From positions 19,117,683-19,181,682 of the forward strand of contig JASXTE010000002.1 of the NCBI GenBank assembly GCA_030280995.1: DNA of 64,000 bases, read 5' to 3'. Position numbers and translations under genes: made by a program. The notes under the pieces are model-generated. The model made no database searches. It was not told where the DNA came from and saw only the letters and a program-made list of their open reading frames with translations. This document shows, piece after piece, positions 11,182 to 23,200 of this stretch (its first letter is position 1; every line of letters starts with the position of its first letter). Source of the DNA: Hemileia vastatrix (lineage: Eukaryota; Basidiomycota; Pucciniomycetes; Pucciniales; Zaghouaniaceae).

Positions 11182-11995
11182 AACTCTTATATGATATGAT
11201 ATGAAGATGTAAGTGATGTACGATGTTTTGAGTTATGAAGTTTTATGCTGCGGAGTGCTGCGTATGAATGGGATGATGCTGACAAATCAGTAAAATGGGA
11301 CTTGATGGTGAAATCAGCACTTTTGGTTGAGAAATTGCGGATTTGAGTGAAATAAGTGACTTATTTCATTTTGAAATCCACCAGTATTGGGGCTAGTGTG
11401 TTTTGGAAATCCTCACTTATTTAAGTGCCGATTTGGTCAAATTTAAGTGCGGATTTGTAAGTGCGGATTTGCCAGAACTGACACCCCCTAATTATTGGCA
11501 TTATTTTGACCCTTAATTTTGTCAGTAAACTATTAAATAAATTAAAACACTTATTTAATAAAATGGTATTTAAGTTCTCACTTTAAATCAGTAATATTAT
11601 TAAATTAATTATTTGTTTCATTTAAACTAGTTATTGATTTAATTACATAGTTAAAAAAATTAATTAATTTTGCTTTCTACTAGGTTAACTTGCTTACATA
11701 AAATTTTGCATCAAAATAATTTTTTGTTTGAATTAAAACACTTACATCCTACTTTAATGTCTGTTTTGGATTCTGTTTCTCACAGTTCTTATGTTTCAGA
11801 CTTACTTAGTTACTCACTATTGTGATTAACTGGTTTGGGAAATTATGGTGGAAAAAACTAGTTACTTATTCATGGGTTTAGTTAATTGTGTCATGTTTTT
11901 CTCTTAATATCTATGTTTTATTTCTATTCTTTTATATTCTTGTTTTAGCTTATTACTATTTTGTATATACTGATTTGTGGTGCTTCAGAGGTCCC

Positions 11996-12012
11996 CTTGT
12001 CTATAAAAAGGC
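11996..12012 (+). promoter_or_regulatory. TATA-like box of LTR-A
   Basis: GTCTATAAAAAGGCC lies about 350 bp before the LTR end. The inverted LTR-A copy has CTATAAAAGGGC at the matching place near 29,085-29,096, supporting it as the retrotransposon core promoter. Confidence 0.6.
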
Positions 12013-12364
12013 CTTGGGTAATCCCCTTTAGCCCATCACTTACTACTCATCATATTTTAAAATACATTATATCATATTTTATTTACATTTTTTAGTTGCA
12101 CTTCAGCCTTCTTAAATATTAAAATAAAATTTAAAGGTTGTTTTAAGAATATTCAAATATTTAGTTTTTGATAATTGAGCAGAGAGAAAATAAAAATACT
12201 TACTATATTAACCACACTGTCCCTCTTCTACTTTGTCTATTAGACCCATTATTTCATCGTCCGATTCTTTTTAATCCCCTCTCTTCCCTTCTATTTTACT
12301 CCTATCATTTTAATCTCCCTTTTCCACCTTCCTTTTCACCTTCTTCTAGACAAGCCGGCCGACA

Positions 12365-12750
12365 ATTACTATCTCACATTTCTATATGTATACTTTTTGT
12401 TATTAGCAGACTATTTATCATCATCTATATACATACAATAAACTAAGTGTATTTAAGGATTTCAACTTGCTATCAAGTTGGCATCCAAGCCTTTCTCTCT
12501 ATAATTTTATTTATTTACTCATATCTCTCTTTTAGTCATGTTCCTTTTCATCTTTTTTCCCATCCTCTCTTTTCCACTCCTAGTCCCTTGTCCATCTAAG
12601 TCCTTTATATAACTAACATATCATATTAATCATTATCAGGTAGCATTCTTGTTCATTTTCATATTTTGTCCTGTCCTTGCTCATCCACTCCTAGCCCCTT
12701 GTCTGTCTAACTACTTTATATAAATAACATATTATATTAAACAGTATCAC
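12365..12750. repeat. Left part of array unit U0, before the fold-back element
   Basis: Matches 26,345-26,729, 40,829-41,215 and 62,255-62,636. It contains two loosely repeated segments (both with CCACTCCTAG and TTTATATAA) and a 30-bp imperfect palindrome at 12,456-12,485 around the core ACTTGCTATCAAGT. No gene is seen. Confidence 0.7.
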
Positions 12751-13165
12751 CACCTGCTAGCAGGTTCCAATCCCTTTATTCAGTTTTGATTTAAAAGTAA
12801 ATTTGATCTGATGTTGTGCAAGCTAGTGTGCCCATAGTTCAGTACAAACTCTTTCCAGAAGAATTACAGCTGAGCTGAAATTGAGCTATATAAAAGATAG
12901 GGATTGGCCCCTGCTATCAGGTGCCCATATTTCTTTATATAAAGGTAGTACTTAGAATACATGACAATATTTCACCAGAAAAAAAATGTGGGCACCTGAT
13001 AGCAGGTGCCAATCCCTTTCTTTGATTTGATTCAATTTTAGCTCAGCTGTAATTATTCTGAGAATACTGTGAACTTAACACTGAGAGTACCAGCTTGCAT
13101 GGTATCAAATCTGAGCTATACTTGAATTACAAATTGATTGAAGGGTTGGAACCTGCTAGCAGGTG
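12751..13165. repeat. Fold-back (MITE-like) element, U0 copy
   Basis: A 415-bp long imperfect palindrome bounded on both sides by near-palindromic 16-mers (CACCTGCTAGCAGGTT at 12,751 and AACCTGCTAGCAGGTG at 13,150). Its centre is a strong hairpin with arms of about 73 bp (12,855-12,926 and 12,990-13,062) and a 63-bp loop. It has no coding capacity. The four copies in the window look like a non-autonomous fold-back DNA element carried with the unit. Confidence 0.75.
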
Positions 13166-13188
13166 CTGGCTGTTTTTTGTGGTGTTTT

Positions 13189-14039
13189 TGTCAGGCTGAG
13201 ATCCAGTAAAGAGAAATAAACTATCTTGAATAGTCAGTTGTCTAGAAGATTTTAATAATCCTATATGAATACTGTAGTACAAATCCAATAAGTATTAAAA
13301 ATATAACTCAATATAAGGATCTCAGTAATTTTAAATTTCACTACTTATATATGGCTTACAATCTTATAATTGGTAGGAAAATAGATGTAATAGTTCAGAT
13401 ACTATTCAAAGACTTTAAAAGTATTTTTGATATGTATTGTAATTGTATCGGTTATATATTTTATTCTAATAATAAAGAATGTAGAAAAAAAGAGCAAAAC
13501 CCCCCTTCTTTTATACCCAATAATTCTCCGATTTACCCCTTGATTTACCAGCCCTATACATGGCTAATGAAACCTCATTCCTAGATAATAAAACTGTCCA
13601 ACAACATAAAGAGTGACAAATAACATAATTATAATGATATAACCTTCCAAAATTCTGTAGTAATAAAGATAATCCATCAAAAATAAAGAATAAGCAAAAA
13701 AGAGAGTGTATGCATGTAATACATTATAATAGAAGACTAAAAAGAGAAATAATAAGACTAATTCAACTTTAAGTCTACTTAAAAATTATTTATCCTTATA
13801 TTTAAGGTTCATAAGATTACTATACCATATTTCAACCTAGTATTAAGTACATAAGACTTATAAAAGGTGGAAATATGCATGCATATAAGGTGTTATAATG
13901 GCATATATTGTATTTTATCATAATTTTTACTTATGTATACAACTTGCATTCTTTAATTAATTATTCCAATGTATGGTCCATGTGTTTAAAATAATTTATA
14001 AGTAATTTTTACTCATTCCTGGGGATATTCAGGCTGACA
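13189..14039 (-). mobile_element. Solo LTR-C, U0 copy
   Basis: An 851-bp solo LTR on the minus strand. Its plus-strand ends are TGTCAGGCTGA at 13,189 and CAGGCTGACA at 14,039. In U1-U3 the same insertion is flanked by the 5-bp duplication GTTTT; here the left copy is GTTTT and the right has mutated to GATTT. A minus-strand TATA box lies near 13,510. Short ORFs within it have no support as genes. Confidence 0.85.
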
Positions 14040-15489
14040 GATTTAGTATCAAAATTGTGCATATACTTTAAATAAGAAAATATGTTCATTCACTAGTTCT
14101 TTAACACTCAAAATCACAAAAATTTTAATAAAAGTGAATTTTATTGTCCCTTATTTCATCCAAATTATAAATCATAAAAAATAAAACAGGTACATGATTT
14201 TATTTTTCCATAGCTAATAATTGATTGACAGATACAAGTAGTATAACAAGACTAACTTCTGGAGATAAAATAGAGATAAGGATGGCGAGAAACTATTTAA
14301 TGAAAGAAACTAATCTCACTTGTTTGTGCAATAATTATGGTTTAAAAGTATTCTTTTCTACACACTTTTCCTCTAATTTGAAGATAAGGCTAAATGCAAA
14401 TAATTCCAATAAAAATAATCTACAAAAACATTTTTCTGATTATAATGGTAATTTAAAATGAGGTAGGGATAATTTAGGTTGGTGAGAAATTGTAACAATA
14501 TTTATAAATAGATATTCTACATGATAATGTTACCCATACCAGACTAATTAAATTTTTCACCTTACTTTAAACAAAAGTAGGATAATTATTGAGTAAAATA
14601 TAAATTTCAGTTTGAATATGATATGGGCTTTGAATTCTGTTATTCTGTGAAATTATTTTAAAACTCTTTCAATACTATTACCACTCATAATTAAGTTAAA
14701 AAAATAGTGCACCAGGTAAAAATAAGGCCCATTAACATGAAAGTAAATACTTATAATGATCCAGTAGAGGTGTGCACTTGAATTAATATTTATCCTCACT
14801 TTTTGTTTGTTGAAAAAAATTTACTTGATAAGATAAAAAAATATTTGTATCAGAGTTACTAGAGGTATCTAACTAATTTATTATCCCTGATTTATACACA
14901 GAAAGTGTCTGTCAAGAAAACTTATTTAGAAGTATGATTTTCATTAGTATAGAAGTAACTAGTCTTAGTTATTATTCTGAAATTTATATTTAACTAGAAT
15001 TCAACTAGTTAGTAGTAATAATTAAAAAGGTGATGATTAGTAAAGCATATATTTCAAGATGAATAAATATTCCCTCTTCCCAATATGACTTCCAACCTAT
15101 TATACATAAAAAACCTTAGACTATGTAGATAATATCAAAATAAAGAAATAACAAAAAGAGTCAATAGATTCTAAACAATATTTCAAATGAGTGTAATAAT
15201 ATTTAATACAGTTAGTATGTATATACAGAATCCTTATCTATATCAGATTTTATGATATCTCAATTTTTATATGTTTGTTGCTTCTATCTAACTTTCAGGA
15301 GTGAGACACATGTCACTAATACAATTTAATTTTCCCCCCCTTACAGAAAAATTAATTTTTTTTTAAATGTGTCATCCACTTCATTTAATTATAATAATTT
15401 TTTGAGTGAGATATAAATATACTTAAGTTATTATTAAGTTCATAAGTAATGTAGGATTTATTTTCTTTACTCATTATGGTAAGCTGACA
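14040..15489 (-). repeat. Old LTR-like sequence of gypsy-R
   Basis: An AT-rich stretch shared with U1-U3. On the minus strand a TGTCAGCTTACC start at 15,489 lies next to a polypurine-like AGAGTTAGGGTG, just downstream of the gypsy-R chromodomain, so this is probably its 3' LTR. The far LTR end is not defined and may extend across the LTR-C insertion. The ORF at 14,225-14,461 has no recognisable feature and I do not call it. Confidence 0.5.
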
Positions 15490-18060
15490 CACCCTAACTC
15501 TAAAAAAAATGTAGATATTTTTTCTTTTTGAAATTTTTAAGAGTCCAGGTAGGCTATTAATCTCCTTAGAAAGTATTCATCTTTCATATTCAGTGGAGTT
15601 CCCTTTATATCTTCATAGATATTCAATACCCTTTTCCTTATTAAGGATTCTTTCTTTTATGATTTTTTCAATCTCAGAATTATCTTTATTTTCAAGAGAA
15701 GACTTTTTTTCTTCATCTTCTTTGTGAATATACATAATCATTTAATTTATAAGGTTTTATTTAGGATATTGGAAGTAAATAATACCATTCATCATATGGA
15801 GCATATAATAAGACTTCTACTGCATTTTTTCCAATCATTATTTTAACAAAAAATGATAATAAAAGAATCATTCATTTTACAGTTAACTTTCAGGTTTAAA
15901 TTCAATGAAAATATTGATACCTCATCACTTTTTTGAACTTGCTATCTTTATAGGATTTATTCCATCTTCTTTATTCATATTCAAAATCTTTTCCTATAAT
16001 ATTTTCTGCATTATTTCTGCATAATTTTTGCACTCGAAGGAAAGATTTACAACCAGGATGAGTTTCATTCTTTTGTAAATCATCATTAAGTAAATGAGAT
16101 GGAGTATTTAGTAAATTAAAAAGCAAGAGCTCAAAATGTTTCCTTTTAGTGACTTAATGGACAGTACTGTTGTAATAAAATTAAAGACTTGGTAATTAAG
16201 TGACCCAAGCATGAGGGAATTATTGTCTTTAAATTCTAAACCAAAATCATATTGTTTACTGATCATTTTCTATTTTTTCTTAAATAATTCTCTGAGCCAA
16301 TTCATCAGTTTGAGGGTGGTGACCTGTTGAAAATTTTAATTCAAACACACAAATATGCCTTAATGACATCCAAAATTCAAAAATAAACTTTGGATCCCTG
16401 TCAGAGATAATTCCTTTTTGAAAACCTGCAGTGTTAAGATAATTGAACCACCACATAAAGTTAAAATATTTTGTGGAACCCTATTTATGAGTATGAATAA
16501 CTTTACAAATTTATATAAATCTGTCTACAATAAGCCAATGGGAATAAAAACTTTCTTTTCCACATGTGGTTAAGCCAGTAAAAAAATACATGTTGATGAT
16601 TTGCCATGGCTTTTTTGGTTTCTTAATCTGCTGCATTAATCCAGCTATCTTTTCAATAATTATCTTGGATCTCTGGAAAGCATAACAGGATTAAACATAA
16701 AATGTTGCATAATCAGATATATTAATCCATTAACCTCTATTCTTCAGTCTTATAAGTGTTTTCTCCTGACCAAAGTGTCCAGTTAATATGTCATCATGAA
16801 AAATCTCCAAAATGATTTTTGTCATGGAAGAATAAATAACTATGACATTACTCAGGTTTCTTGTGTAATATATATAGCCAACCTTAATTGAGAAATTTAC
16901 TTATGATAAATCACTCTGGCACTTTTCAGGTTGAGTTTTTATCAAAGGTTATATAGATGCATTCTTGGCATCATTTAGAATTGTTGATAGTTGCTTTCAC
17001 TCAAAATTTTCTCCATATGAAGCCAGTATTAGTTGCATCTTTTCTTTTTCCATATCTACAATACATACACCAAAGATAAGGGTAAAATTTTACTCTGGTA
17101 GATATGCAGGATTAGAATCATTGTTTGGAAGAGGTAATATTTACAACATATCCACATTAGAATGCATGACTTCTGATCTATGGATTATAGTAATTCTTTC
17201 TCTGTATTCTTGTACTTTTAGTTTCCATATAAACATGTGCCTATTTGAGGATTTCATGTTCAATAATGACTTAACAGCACTACAATCAGTGAAAAATTCA
17301 AATTCTTGGTGTTCAAGAAAATAGTGTAATATATCTAAAGCCCAAACAACTGAGAAACATTCCAGTTGAATGTATACATATTTGATTTACCTTTCTCCCA
17401 AGATTCTTGTAATATAGTGAATTACTACCTCAGAAACTTTATTACTTGTGACATGTTTCTTGTGAGTGCAAATTTGTTGTCCATAGTAGCTACACATAAC
17501 CAGAAAACATTTTATTTATTTACATTATTAGGGGAATGTAATTTCTGAATAACAGGTACTTTTTCTGGTCAACATATACTTTTAATACTGAGACAACATG
17601 ACCCAATAATTTCAAAGAATGAAAACTAAATTTACATTTCCTCAAGGACAGAGTCATATTCAATTCATTCATTAATTTTTTTGAGTACTTTACTCTGGTG
17701 ATAAAAATGATCTTCAATGGTTTTAGTAGGAACAATGATGTCATCAATGTACAACATCATCTATCCTTTTATTATTTTTTATTGTATGCATTATCCATTA
17801 CCTTTGAAATAAAGATAGAAAATTATTAGGGCCATGTCACCAAACAACATACACACTTATTCAACAGAACTCAAGGGGAACTAAGATTTGGGTTTAAGAA
17901 AGATATATCTTCTTCAAGTGTAAGAGGCATTGTAGATAAAGAAAGAGTTCTATAATGCCAAGATTTAGACACAATTCCAAGATAAGTTTTTTCTCCTATC
18001 AAAAATTAGTTTAAGAAAGAAGTGCTGTGGTTTTCCAACATTGGCAGAGGCCTTTTTTGG
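15490..18060 (-). pseudogene. Gypsy-R pol remnant (RT to chromodomain), U0
   Basis: A heavily decayed chromovirus pol on the minus strand with many stops. Reading down from 18,060: an RT piece around 17,860-17,520 (MTLSLRKCKFSFHSLKLLGH block), the integrase HHPQTD block near 16,310, an integrase C-terminal piece (HPGCKSFLRVQKLCR) near 16,060, and a chromodomain near 15,680-15,540 (EIEKIIKERIL, KGIEYL, then a stop and RYKGNSTEYE). Relative to U1 and U2 it lacks the CACTA MITE and the LTR-B insertion and shows the empty sites at 16,741-16,760 and 17,230-17,245. Gag and protease are not seen. Confidence 0.8.
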
Positions 18061-19130
18061 TCTGTTTGGCACTGTTTTGGTATGTCTTAATTGACATTGG
18101 TTGAATAATTGAGTGTTTTTCTGGTTTTATTCAGTGAATATTGGGACTATGGGTATTTGGGTACTACTATTGGATAGCCCCTATTTTTTTCTATATTTTA
18201 AGTTTTGTTGAAATTTTTCATATTTTAAGTTTTAAGGAGTCATTTTCTCATTTTTCATTTCTAAAAGATAGCTGTTTAAGTTTTTTTAGTTTTTTATGGG
18301 CTAACCTTAGGTCTAAGGGTTAAGTGCTTAGTACCATTAAGTAGAGCTAATTTGTCTCTATATTTTATGTCCCAATGTTGTCATAGCTTAATTTTGTTTT
18401 TTAAGGGTTTTAGTAGTTGTGGTGGATTTTTCTAAGTATTTTGGGCTTTATTGGAGGGTTTTGGTGGTTTTCTAGCTTCAGGGAGGTCTGGCCACTTCTA
18501 GGCAGGCCACCCAATGTCTGGAGGCCTGCACGCCTTTTTTAAGAGTCTGGTGAGCATTTCTAGAGGGTTTTTATTCAATTTAGCTGCCAAAAGCTCCAAT
18601 TTCATTGCTGTGCATGGATTTTTTAGAGGGTGGTCTGTATGTACATACTGAATAAGACAGTTTGGGGAAACTTTAATTATCATACAACCATCCAGAGGTG
18701 ATATCATTGTTTCTCACTCAGTTTTCACTGTTTTTTGGCCCCAATTGGCTGTGTTTGTTGCAAGCTTAGTTTTCATTTAACTCAACTTTGGCAACTGGTT
18801 TCTCTGGTGTAGCTTTTCAACCTGCATCAAGTATTAGTGCTGTTTTCTGTGAAACAAGTGCACAGTGTCTTGTTTTTCTAGTGTGGATATTTCTGCATTT
18901 CAGGTTTCAGGTTCTGTGGCTCTCAGTTGTCTGCTATTGGCTACTGTCTTGACTTCTTAAGCAGTCAAGAAGTGTGTTGGAAGGTGTATAGTAACAGTCT
19001 CTAATTTGCTGTAGAAAATAAATCTCACCTGGTATTTCTCAAAGGGACAGGCTTTTTTCTCTCCAGTTTTACTCCAACTCCCTTGGTCAAGGCCTATAGA
19101 TAGTACTATAGAATTGTCTACAGCCCCTGA
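18061..19130. mobile_element. Insert found only in U0, with LTR-like ends
   Basis: About 1.07 kb with no counterpart in U1 and U2, where GAAGTGC joins almost directly to CTCTAATTTT (33,590 and 56,700). The segment begins TGTGGTTTTCC and ends GCCCCTGACA, so it looks like a solo LTR with TG...CA ends. No clean 5-bp duplication is visible. It is visibly less AT-rich than its flanks. ORFs inside it (18,141-18,323 plus, 18,498-18,707 minus) have no domain evidence. Confidence 0.5.
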
Positions 19131-20329
19131 CACTTCAATTTTAAATACAGTTTAAAATGTTTTTAAGTGTAGTGGTGGAGAAAAGAAGAGTAGTGATAAT
19201 TTGCTGTAAGAGACTCTTAGAAAAAGAAATAGTATATTTAAAATATAAGTAATCTACTGAAGGTTAAATATAGTCTCAGTAAGCACTAGTATTGTTAGTC
19301 ATTCCCACTTTGAAGTGCTCTCTCTAACAATATCCTTACTGTTATAATAAAATAACTCTACAGCACTACTTCTGGCTATGTACACCTGCTATCCACACAA
19401 AAATCAAAAATATCAATGTTTCTTTTATTATAATATAATACTCTTATATTTACAGCAGTCTTTTCTAATCTAACTATTCTACACACTTTTTCAAAGAGTG
19501 AGTTCTCTTTTATATATACACTGTATGTCTAGCACCCTTTCCCTATGCCTTCTTCCCCTACTGGATTTCCTACACAAGTTCAAAACTAATCCAGATGCAT
19601 CAAATAATAATCTATCTATCACAGTAATCTAAGTACAGCATTAGTATGAGACCACAATAATATTTTTTTGCATTATCAAGACAATAATCAACTATTAGCA
19701 CCTTACACTACATTTTTATTTAAATACCCTACACTTCCTGAGATAAGTTGCTTTAAAATAAGTACTGTACCACCTTTCATACTTATTATCGAAATGTATG
19801 CTGCCATATGAGTATTCACTAACTGTGAAGCCCTCCATGCTAAGTAAGTACCCTCACTTATTTAGAGTCTTATTTTTATTTTCTTTATCATTGAGCTCTG
19901 TTTATTTGACTTTCCCCTTAATCACCTGTTTTTCTAGCACCACATTTAAGCCTTTCTACAGGTTCCTATTAGCTATGGGATTTTTGTAGCTCACATTTAA
20001 GTGCTAACATGTTTATAAAAGTGTGAAACCTGTAACCTTTCTTTAGGCTTCATTTTAAATCTATATTATGCCTTTAGAGCTTGCCATATTTTCTTCAAAT
20101 ACATACCATACTCTTGTCCTATAGTCTAGTATACACTTCCTTCTAGGTTTTTGCTTGCCTCAGTCAATATTTCCATACTGAATTAAAATACTGTGCATGG
20201 GGAGTAAACTTTCTCTACTCTTCTATAAACCCCTTTGTTACACTTGTAACCATCCTTCATAGCAACCCCTTTGTTGAACTTACTACAAATTTTGAAATTG
20301 CTGTCTTACTGCAAGATGTGTACCACAGT
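19131..20329. repeat. AT-rich unit sequence, no gene seen (U0)
   Basis: Shared with 33,597-34,799 (U1) and 56,705-57,894 (U2). I see no coding region, RNA gene or clear transposon end. Similarity to the other units is clearly lower here than in the gene block. Confidence 0.5.
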
Positions 20330-22211
20330 GTCCTTTGAAGAGGCTTCTCAAAATAGAATAATGATTTTTGAGAAACAAGTTTGATATGCACTTAGTAAAG
20401 TGAAGGAAATAATGTCAAACTAAAAAATATCTTGGAGAGTTTGGGTTGGAACTTAGTAAGAATATCCACAATTAAAGGTTTGAAGTAAAAATGAAGCTAC
20501 TAAGCAATGAAAGAGTAAATCATATGATAATCAAATTCTAAAAAATAACTAGTATAAGTGAGCCTGGTTTTGTATCTGTAATACACCCAAGCTATTACCT
20601 TCTTGAATTACTGCCCTACCTTACACTTATTCATCTGTTAATTTTGACTACTTGGCTTGCATAATTAATCAGTATTATGATCTTAACAATAGACCCTTTC
20701 TAGTTGAACCAGAAAAGAAGCAGAGAAAAAAAATGATGATTGAAGTTACTCAACTAGCCCCTTTCAAACACACAATTATTGCTATTGATTTAGATGGTGC
20801 AGTTTATATTAATAAACGATTTTAAATGCATAACTATGTAAAATTTTCTTCAAGACTACTTTCTGCACTTTGAATAGGTCATTTGTCAGACATTGTGTGA
20901 CAGTTGACAAGGCAGAATAAAAGAGAGTTTCACTGTTCAAAGGAACTGTAAATTATCCATTACCACACCTTTCACCTTTCAAATAAACTTTATTTTTAAT
21001 TTTTAATTTTTAAAATTTATTTATTATTCAATATGAAGACCTTCCCCCTACACCTCCTCACCCAATACTTAATGGGTTCATGCAAACATACAAGTTTCAA
21101 AATTCATCTTCTTAATGTGTCAATAAACCAATGTATTGTGTCAAAAGAATGGCCACCAAAGGGCCAAAAAAGAAGATTTAATTTATTCAATGGATACAGT
21201 TCAAGTGTGATTTCATGATTTTTAATTTTCACAAGAAAAACTACACACTCTGTTGAGGGAGCTCAAGGGGAAGTAAAATTTGGAGTTAAGAATGATATTT
21301 CTTCTTCAAGGGTTAGATAAGTCCTTTAAGGAGACCTCTCAGACTAGATTAATGAGGTTCAAGGAAAAAGTTTAATCTTTCCTTAGTAAATTAAAAGAAC
21401 TAGTGTAATAATAATGAATATCTATTAGAGGTTGGGTTTGAACTTAGTAATAATATCTGTGATAAATCTTTAAAGGCAAAGAGAGTCTAATAAGAAATGA
21501 TAGAGTAAATCATATCATAATTTAATTCTAAGAAAAAACTAATACAAGTGAACCCTGTTTTATATCTTTAATACACCCAAGCTATGACCTCCTTGCATTA
21601 TCACCCATTCCTAAACTTATTCATCTGTTCATTTAGACTGCTTCTCTTGCCTAATTAATAAATACTTATGAACTATAGAAAAGACCCTTTCTGGTTGAAC
21701 CAAAAGAGAACAAGAGAAAGAGAAAAAATGATGAATGAAGTAAATTGACTAGCCCCCTTTCAATCAAACATTTATTATTCTAGATTTAGCTGGTGAATTC
21801 CAGGTTAATAAGCAATGTTATATGCATTAATCTGGAAAATCTGTGTTGAGGCTCTTTTCTACACTTTGAATAAATCATGTGTCATCTGTTGTGTTCTAGA
21901 TGCCTGGGGGGAATAAAAGTAAGTTCTGTTGAGTAACTGAACCCTAAATTATTTCTTCCCACACTTTCCATTATTCAATTAAACTTTAATTTTCTTCTCC
22001 TAATTCTTTAAACTTATTTAATATTCAATATGATGACCCCACCCCCAACTCCTCCTCATCCAATGCATGATGGGTTCAGGCAAACACAAATTTCACATTC
22101 TGTGTTTTGAACATGTCAATCAAAAATGGTATTGTGTCCAAAGCATGGCCACCAAAGTTCCAAAGAAAAAGTGTAATTTTTTTTGATGGTGATGGTTCAA
22201 GTGCATAGGTC
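20330..22211 (+). repeat. Two direct ~0.9-kb LTR-like repeats (D1, D2), U0
   Basis: D1 (about 20,330-21,230) and D2 (about 21,320-22,211) align along their length: both contain AATACACCCAAGCTAT, TTCATCTGTT, GACCCTTTCT, AGAATAAAAG or GAATAAAAG, and ATGGCCACCAAAG in the same order. D2 lies just before a gag start, so the pair is best read as tandem LTRs of another gypsy family. The TG...CA ends were not located. The ORF at 21,033-21,218 is not supported. Confidence 0.55.
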
Positions 22212-22286
22212 AAACAGTGACAGTATAATTTAATTGTCCATAGTTCTTATTCTTCATACAACTACATTTTCAGGTTCCAACTTCAA

Positions 22287-23200
22287 AATGACCCCTGTTC
22301 AACACACTCCTTCTGCTAATGCCATAATTAAAAGACTGTGTGCTAGATGACCCTCAATGGCCCAATCAGAGGCTCCACCTCTGACTAGAGAACACTCTCT
22401 CAAACTGTTATATATTTTGCAGAGAGCACAAAAGCAGCTTCCTTTGAAAATCAACTAAGGAACAGTTTAAATTAATTAGAAACAAATTCCTCAGATGAAG
22501 AAGACAAGGATACAATTATGGAAGATGCAAGATATAACCCTTGACAACTGAGAGCTAAAACCAACCAATCTAATCTTGGTCATTAAATGAAACCATGGAA
22601 GACTTCATGAGAATGTTTATGAAGGTGATGTCACAACCAGCTGCTGATGGAGTTAAATTCAAAACTTTTTATATGAAGCCTCCAGTGAAATTTGATGAAG
22701 AACACCCTGAAAAACCTTGCCCATTCTTACAGACATACAAATTGTGATTCCACAAAAATCCCTGAAATTGTAGTATGGATTGTGAAAAAGTCATTTACGC
22801 TTCATTGTACTTCACTAGTAAAGCCTCAAGGTGTGTTAAACCTTATCTACTAATGCATGGATCTACAGATAAGGAAATTCTCATTAATAATTGGTCAAAA
22901 CTATAAGATAAACTATTTATCCTTTCTGGAAATCCACATGAAACCAATAATGCAAAAAATGAGTTAGATCTCCTTAAAATGAAGGATAATGGACAAGCTT
23001 CAGATTATATTTCTAGATTTTAAGCCCTCCAATCTTGAGTATTGTGGGATGACACTGTGCTTGAATACAACTTTAAGAATGGGTTACCAGCACAAATTGT
23101 CAATCAATTAAATTTTCACAGTCAAAAATTGTAAACTTTCACCAATGTTACACATCAGATGCTAGAATTAAATAGCCTTTACCACGGGAGAAATCAACAG
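22287..23200 (+). pseudogene. Dead gag of a second gypsy family, U0
   Basis: A Ty3/gypsy Gag remnant different from gypsy-A and gypsy-B. It opens at an ATG at 22,285-22,290, and after stops a long single frame from about 22,594 reads as Gag: a PPVKFDEEHPEKPCPFLQTY block, the CEKVIYASLYFTSKASRCVKPYL helix, LLKMKDNGQASDYISRF, and LWDDTVLEYNFKNGLPAQI. Several stops fall where Gln or Arg is expected (for example TAA after YISRF), as C-to-T changes would give. No pol follows; the unknown gene lies 1.2 kb downstream in the same direction. Confidence 0.75.

Larger units (their letters stand above)
7978..11489. mobile_element. PIF/Harbinger-type DNA transposon with Tet-like cargo
   Basis: A 3,512-bp element bounded by 32-bp perfect terminal inverted repeats beginning AGGGGGTGTCAG, with a 3-bp AAT direct repeat on each side (7,975-7,977 and 11,490-11,492). 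Subterminal copies of an AAATCnGCACTT motif occur at both ends (near 7,997, 8,031 and 8,094 on the left, and inverted near 11,410-11,480 on the right), as expected for transposase-binding sites. Inside are a DDE_Tnp_4-like transposase remnant on the minus strand and a Tet-like oxygenase fragment on the plus strand. The 3-bp duplication suits PIF/Harbinger, though the usual target is TWA. The element is non-autonomous as it stands. Confidence 0.85.
7611..12364 (+). mobile_element. Gypsy-A 3' LTR (LTR-A), split by a DNA transposon
   Basis: The LTR starts TGTCAGCCAGGC at 7,611, runs to 7,977, is interrupted by the Harbinger-like element 7,978-11,489, and resumes to ...CCGACA at 12,364. Without the insertion it is about 1.24 kb. 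The reverse-complement copy at 28,710-29,882 confirms both halves and lacks the insertion. A TATA-like box (CTATAAAAAGG) near 12,001 marks the U3/R promoter. The following ATTACTATCTC is the array sequence; in other units the same site reads AGCATTACTATC, so gypsy-A probably inserted at ATTAC. Confidence 0.85.

Noticed and set aside
12748..13168. Reading the palindromic element as a CRISPR or bacterial terminator-like structure
   Set aside because: There are no regular spacers, and the arms form one nested inverted repeat at an insertion-like location in a eukaryotic repeat array.
13351..13584. ORFs in LTR-C (also 41,720, 41,892, 63,140 and 63,312)
   Set aside because: They lie across the U3/R promoter of a solo LTR, and their lengths vary with small indels between copies.
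14225..14461. Possible small gene with a charged 78-residue product
   Set aside because: It is not open at the matching places in U1 and U2, lies in old LTR-like sequence and has no promoter or domain.
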